Assembly: GCA_030445875.1 (NCBI GenBank)
Contig: JASUSX010000010.1
Span: forward strand, 1 to 18,509
DNA length: 18,509 nt
Source: Clostridia bacterium
Lineage (GTDB): Bacteria > Bacillota > DSM-521 > Neomoorellales > Neomoorellaceae
Direction of reading: 5' to 3'
Part shown: positions 16,996-18,509 of the stretch, piece after piece
Layout: each line of letters opens with the position of its first letter
How positions within the stretch are numbered: the stretch's first letter is position 1
Notes under the pieces: model-generated
Told to the model about the DNA's origin: nothing
Seen by the model: the letters and a program-made list of their open reading frames with translations, nothing else
The model's database searches: none
Position numbers and translations under genes: made by a program

Positions 16996-18213
16996 ATGGC
17001 GCTCATAGTCCAGAAATACGGTGGTACTTCGGTCAATGGACCCGAACGGGTCAAAAATGTTGCCCGCCGGGTAGTCAACACCCGCCGGGCAGGGAACGAT
17101 GTCGTGGTCATTGTCTCCGCCCCGGGGGATATGACCGACGACTTGATCGCCATGGCCCATGAGATCAGCCCGGCCCCGCCGGCCCGGGAGATGGACATGC
17201 TCCTGGCTACGGGGGAGCAGACCTCCATTGCCCTACTGGCCATGGCCATCCACGAGCTGGGGGAACCGGCCGTCTCTTTAACGGGACCCCAGGTAGGTAT
17301 TCTAACCGACGCCGTTCATTCCAAGGCCCGCATCCTGGAGGTGAGCTGCGACCGGCTGCGCCAGGAACTGGAGCAGGGCAAAATCGTCATCGTCGCCGGC
17401 TTCCAGGGCAAAACCTGCGACAACGAGATTACCACCCTGGGGCGGGGCGGCTCAGATACGACGGCTGTAGCCGTGGCGGCTGCCCTTAAAGCCGACGTCT
17501 GCCAGATCTACACCGACGTGGACGGGGTCTATACGGCCGATCCCCGTAAAGTTCCTACAGCCAGGAAACTCCCGGTAATCTCCTACGACGAGATGCTGGA
17601 ACTGGCGAGTTTGGGGGCCCAGGTGCTGCAGCCCCGGGCGGTGGAATTCGGCAAATTAAACAACGTAGTCCTGGAAGTGCGCTCCAGCTTTAATGACCAC
17701 GAAGGAACCCTGGTAAAAGAGGTGACGGAAATGGAAAGGAAAATGGTGGTTAGCGGTGTGGCCGGTGACCGTAACGTAGCCCGCATAGCCCTGTATGATG
17801 TCCCCGACCGGCCGGGGATCGCCAAAGCCCTTTTTGTGGCCCTGGCCCGGGAGAGTATCAATGTTGATATGATCGTCCAGAGCGCCATGCGGGACAGCAT
17901 CAACGACATTGCCTTTACCGTTGGCCGCGATGATCTCCGTAAGGCCGTAGAAGTTACCGAGAGGGTGCGGGCCGAAATCGGTGCCAGCAAGGTAACCTAT
18001 AACGATAAGGTGGCCAAGGTATCGATTGTTGGTGCCGGGATGATCACCAACCCCGGCGTGGCTGCTGACATGTTTGCCTGCCTGGCCGAGGAAGGCATTA
18101 ACATCCACATGATCAGCACTTCCGAGATCAAGGTTTCCTGCATCATTGATGAGGAATACCTGACCCGGGCCATGCAATCCCTCCATAGCCACTTTGGCCT
18201 GGACAAGGAGTAA
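16996..18213 (+). CDS. lysC: Aspartate kinase (alpha subunit reading frame)
   Basis: A 405-residue aspartokinase that phosphorylates aspartate, the first step toward lysine, methionine and threonine. The kinase domain begins [10 protein letters not shown] (Lys7), has [44 protein letters not shown] and [13 protein letters not shown]. Two ACT domains follow (about 262-330 and 342-405), starting [15 protein letters not shown] and [11 protein letters not shown]. The ATG at 16996 is chosen because the protein then starts at the conserved motif and GGGGGG (16984-16989) precedes it. The longer frame upstream would overlap thrB and add non-conserved residues. Feedback by lysine, alone or with threonine, is expected from the ACT pair but not determinable here. 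Confidence 0.97.
   Translation: MALIVQKYGGTSVNGPERVKNVARRVVNTRRAGNDVVVIVSAPGDMTDDLIAMAHEISPAPPAREMDMLLATGEQTSIALLAMAIHELGEPAVSLTGPQVGILTDAVHSKARILEVSCDRLRQELEQGKIVIVAGFQGKTCDNEITTLGRGGSDTTAVAVAAALKADVCQIYTDVDGVYTADPRKVPTARKLPVISYDEMLELASLGAQVLQPRAVEFGKLNNVVLEVRSSFNDHEGTLVKEVTEMERKMVVSGVAGDRNVARIALYDVPDRPGIAKALFVALARESINVDMIVQSAMRDSINDIAFTVGRDDLRKAVEVTERVRAEIGASKVTYNDKVAKVSIVGAGMITNPGVAADMFACLAEEGINIHMISTSEIKVSCIIDEEYLTRAMQSLHSHFGLDKE
17731..18213 (+). CDS. lysC: Aspartate kinase beta subunit from an internal in-frame start
   Basis: Inside lysC, AGAGGTGA (17718-17725) sits five bases before an in-frame ATG at codon 246 of the alpha frame. Translation from there would give a 160-residue protein made of the two ACT domains. 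B. subtilis aspartokinase II is known to make its beta subunit this way, from about the same codon. The match of SD strength, spacing and position makes it likely here, but it rests on sequence alone. Confidence 0.6.
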   Translation: MERKMVVSGVAGDRNVARIALYDVPDRPGIAKALFVALARESINVDMIVQSAMRDSINDIAFTVGRDDLRKAVEVTERVRAEIGASKVTYNDKVAKVSIVGAGMITNPGVAADMFACLAEEGINIHMISTSEIKVSCIIDEEYLTRAMQSLHSHFGLDKE

Positions 18214-18220
18214 ATCTAGT

Positions 18221-18248
18221 ACCTTTCTCGCATCCCGCGCATAAAATG
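18221..18248 (+). promoter_or_regulatory. Candidate sigma-K-type promoter of the LysM gene
   Basis: AC at 18221-18222, 17 bases, then CATAAAATG from 18240. The sigma-K consensus is AC, 16-17 bases, CATAnnnTA, so only the last A differs. A start near 18255 would give a 24-base leader with the SD AAGGGGTGA. The -35 part is only two bases, so the evidence is suggestive. TGCAGG/CCTGCA (18247-18264) is a 6-bp inverted repeat overlapping this region. Confidence 0.35.
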
Positions 18249-18278
18249 CAGGAAGAAACCTGCAAGGGGTGATTATGC

Positions 18279-18509
18279 GTGGGCGTCATGCAAGTTCCCT
18301 GCCCCTCCGGCCGTTACTGGCGGGTAGAGGCGGGGGATACCCTGTATCTTATAGCCCTGCGTGTAGGGACAACGGTCGCCGAGCTGGAACGCTTGAACCC
18401 GGGTATTGACCCCTATAACCTGCAGATCGGCCAGGTGCTTTGCCTGCCGACGGAACCGCCCTGCCCCTCGGGCGTTTACTGGCAGGTAGCCCCGGGCGAC
18501 ACCCTGTAC
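18279..18509 (+). CDS. LysM-repeat protein, 3' end beyond the window
   Basis: The first 77 codons of a secreted or spore-associated peptidoglycan-binding protein. One complete LysM unit (about residues 12-59) reads RYWRVEAGDTLYLIALRVG, then TTVAELERLNPGID and LQIGQVLCLP, and a second starts at the window end. Each unit is preceded by CPSG, and the complete one closes with CLP, the Cys-flanked LysM style common in clostridial spore coat and cortex proteins. No signal peptide is seen, which fits a mother-cell coat protein better than a secreted wall enzyme. GTG 18279 is preferred because AAGGGGTG (18264-18271) is well placed; ATG 18288 is the alternative. What follows the LysM part cannot be seen. 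Confidence 0.85.
   Translation, partial: MGVMQVPCPSGRYWRVEAGDTLYLIALRVGTTVAELERLNPGIDPYNLQIGQVLCLPTEPPCPSGVYWQVAPGDTLY
18297..18509 (+). repeat. Tandem LysM-encoding direct repeat, 162-bp period
   Basis: The DNA at 18297-18347 recurs at 18459-18509 with scattered third-position changes. Both copies encode PCPSG, YW, V, then GDTLY. The 54-codon period equals one Cys-flanked LysM unit, so the gene has grown by unit duplication. The second copy is cut by the window end. Confidence 0.85.

Overview
The window looks like a chromosomal segment of an endospore-forming, moderately GC-rich member of the Clostridia, probably a Moorella-like thermophilic acetogen or a Desulfotomaculum relative. The grounds are a spoIVA gene at the left edge, an S-box leader, Gram-positive ribosome binding sites with frequent TTG and GTG starts, and a Cys-flanked LysM protein at the right edge. 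The genus is an inference from sequence character only. All genes read on the + strand. I see no mobile element, CRISPR array, tRNA or rRNA.

Region 1 (1-1431) is the 3' end of spoIVA, the spore coat basement ATPase, closed by a clean intrinsic terminator.

Region 2 (about 1440-10877) is a catabolic locus. It starts in an AT-rich intergenic stretch with a sigma-H-like promoter and repeated GCAAA motifs. The order is a DeoR/GlpR repressor, a three-part TRAP transporter (dctP, dctQ, dctM), a uroporphyrinogen-decarboxylase-fold protein that lacks the usual Cys zinc ligands, a zinc-dependent medium-chain dehydrogenase, a class I (DhnA/FbaB) aldolase, an FGGY kinase, and a FadR-type GntR regulator with its own promoter. 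Together they read as uptake, oxidation, phosphorylation and aldol cleavage of a polyol, sugar or sugar acid, with an unassigned URO-D-like step. I cannot name the substrate. Two hairpins without U-tracts lie inside the operon, after dctP and before the kinase.

Region 3 (10918-18213) is an amino-acid biosynthesis cluster: a strong promoter, a textbook SAM-I (S-box) riboswitch with terminator, then metY, metX, hom, thrC, thrB and lysC. It makes homocysteine and threonine from aspartate. The aspartate semialdehyde dehydrogenase gene (asd) is absent from the window. A possible internal promoter before hom and a weak terminator between thrB and lysC could partly uncouple the threonine and aspartate kinase genes from SAM control. 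lysC carries an in-frame internal ribosome binding site and ATG at codon 246, as in the B. subtilis aspartokinase II alpha/beta arrangement.

Region 4 (18214-18509) holds a sigma-K-like promoter and the start of a LysM-repeat protein, plausibly a spore coat or cortex protein, cut by the window end.
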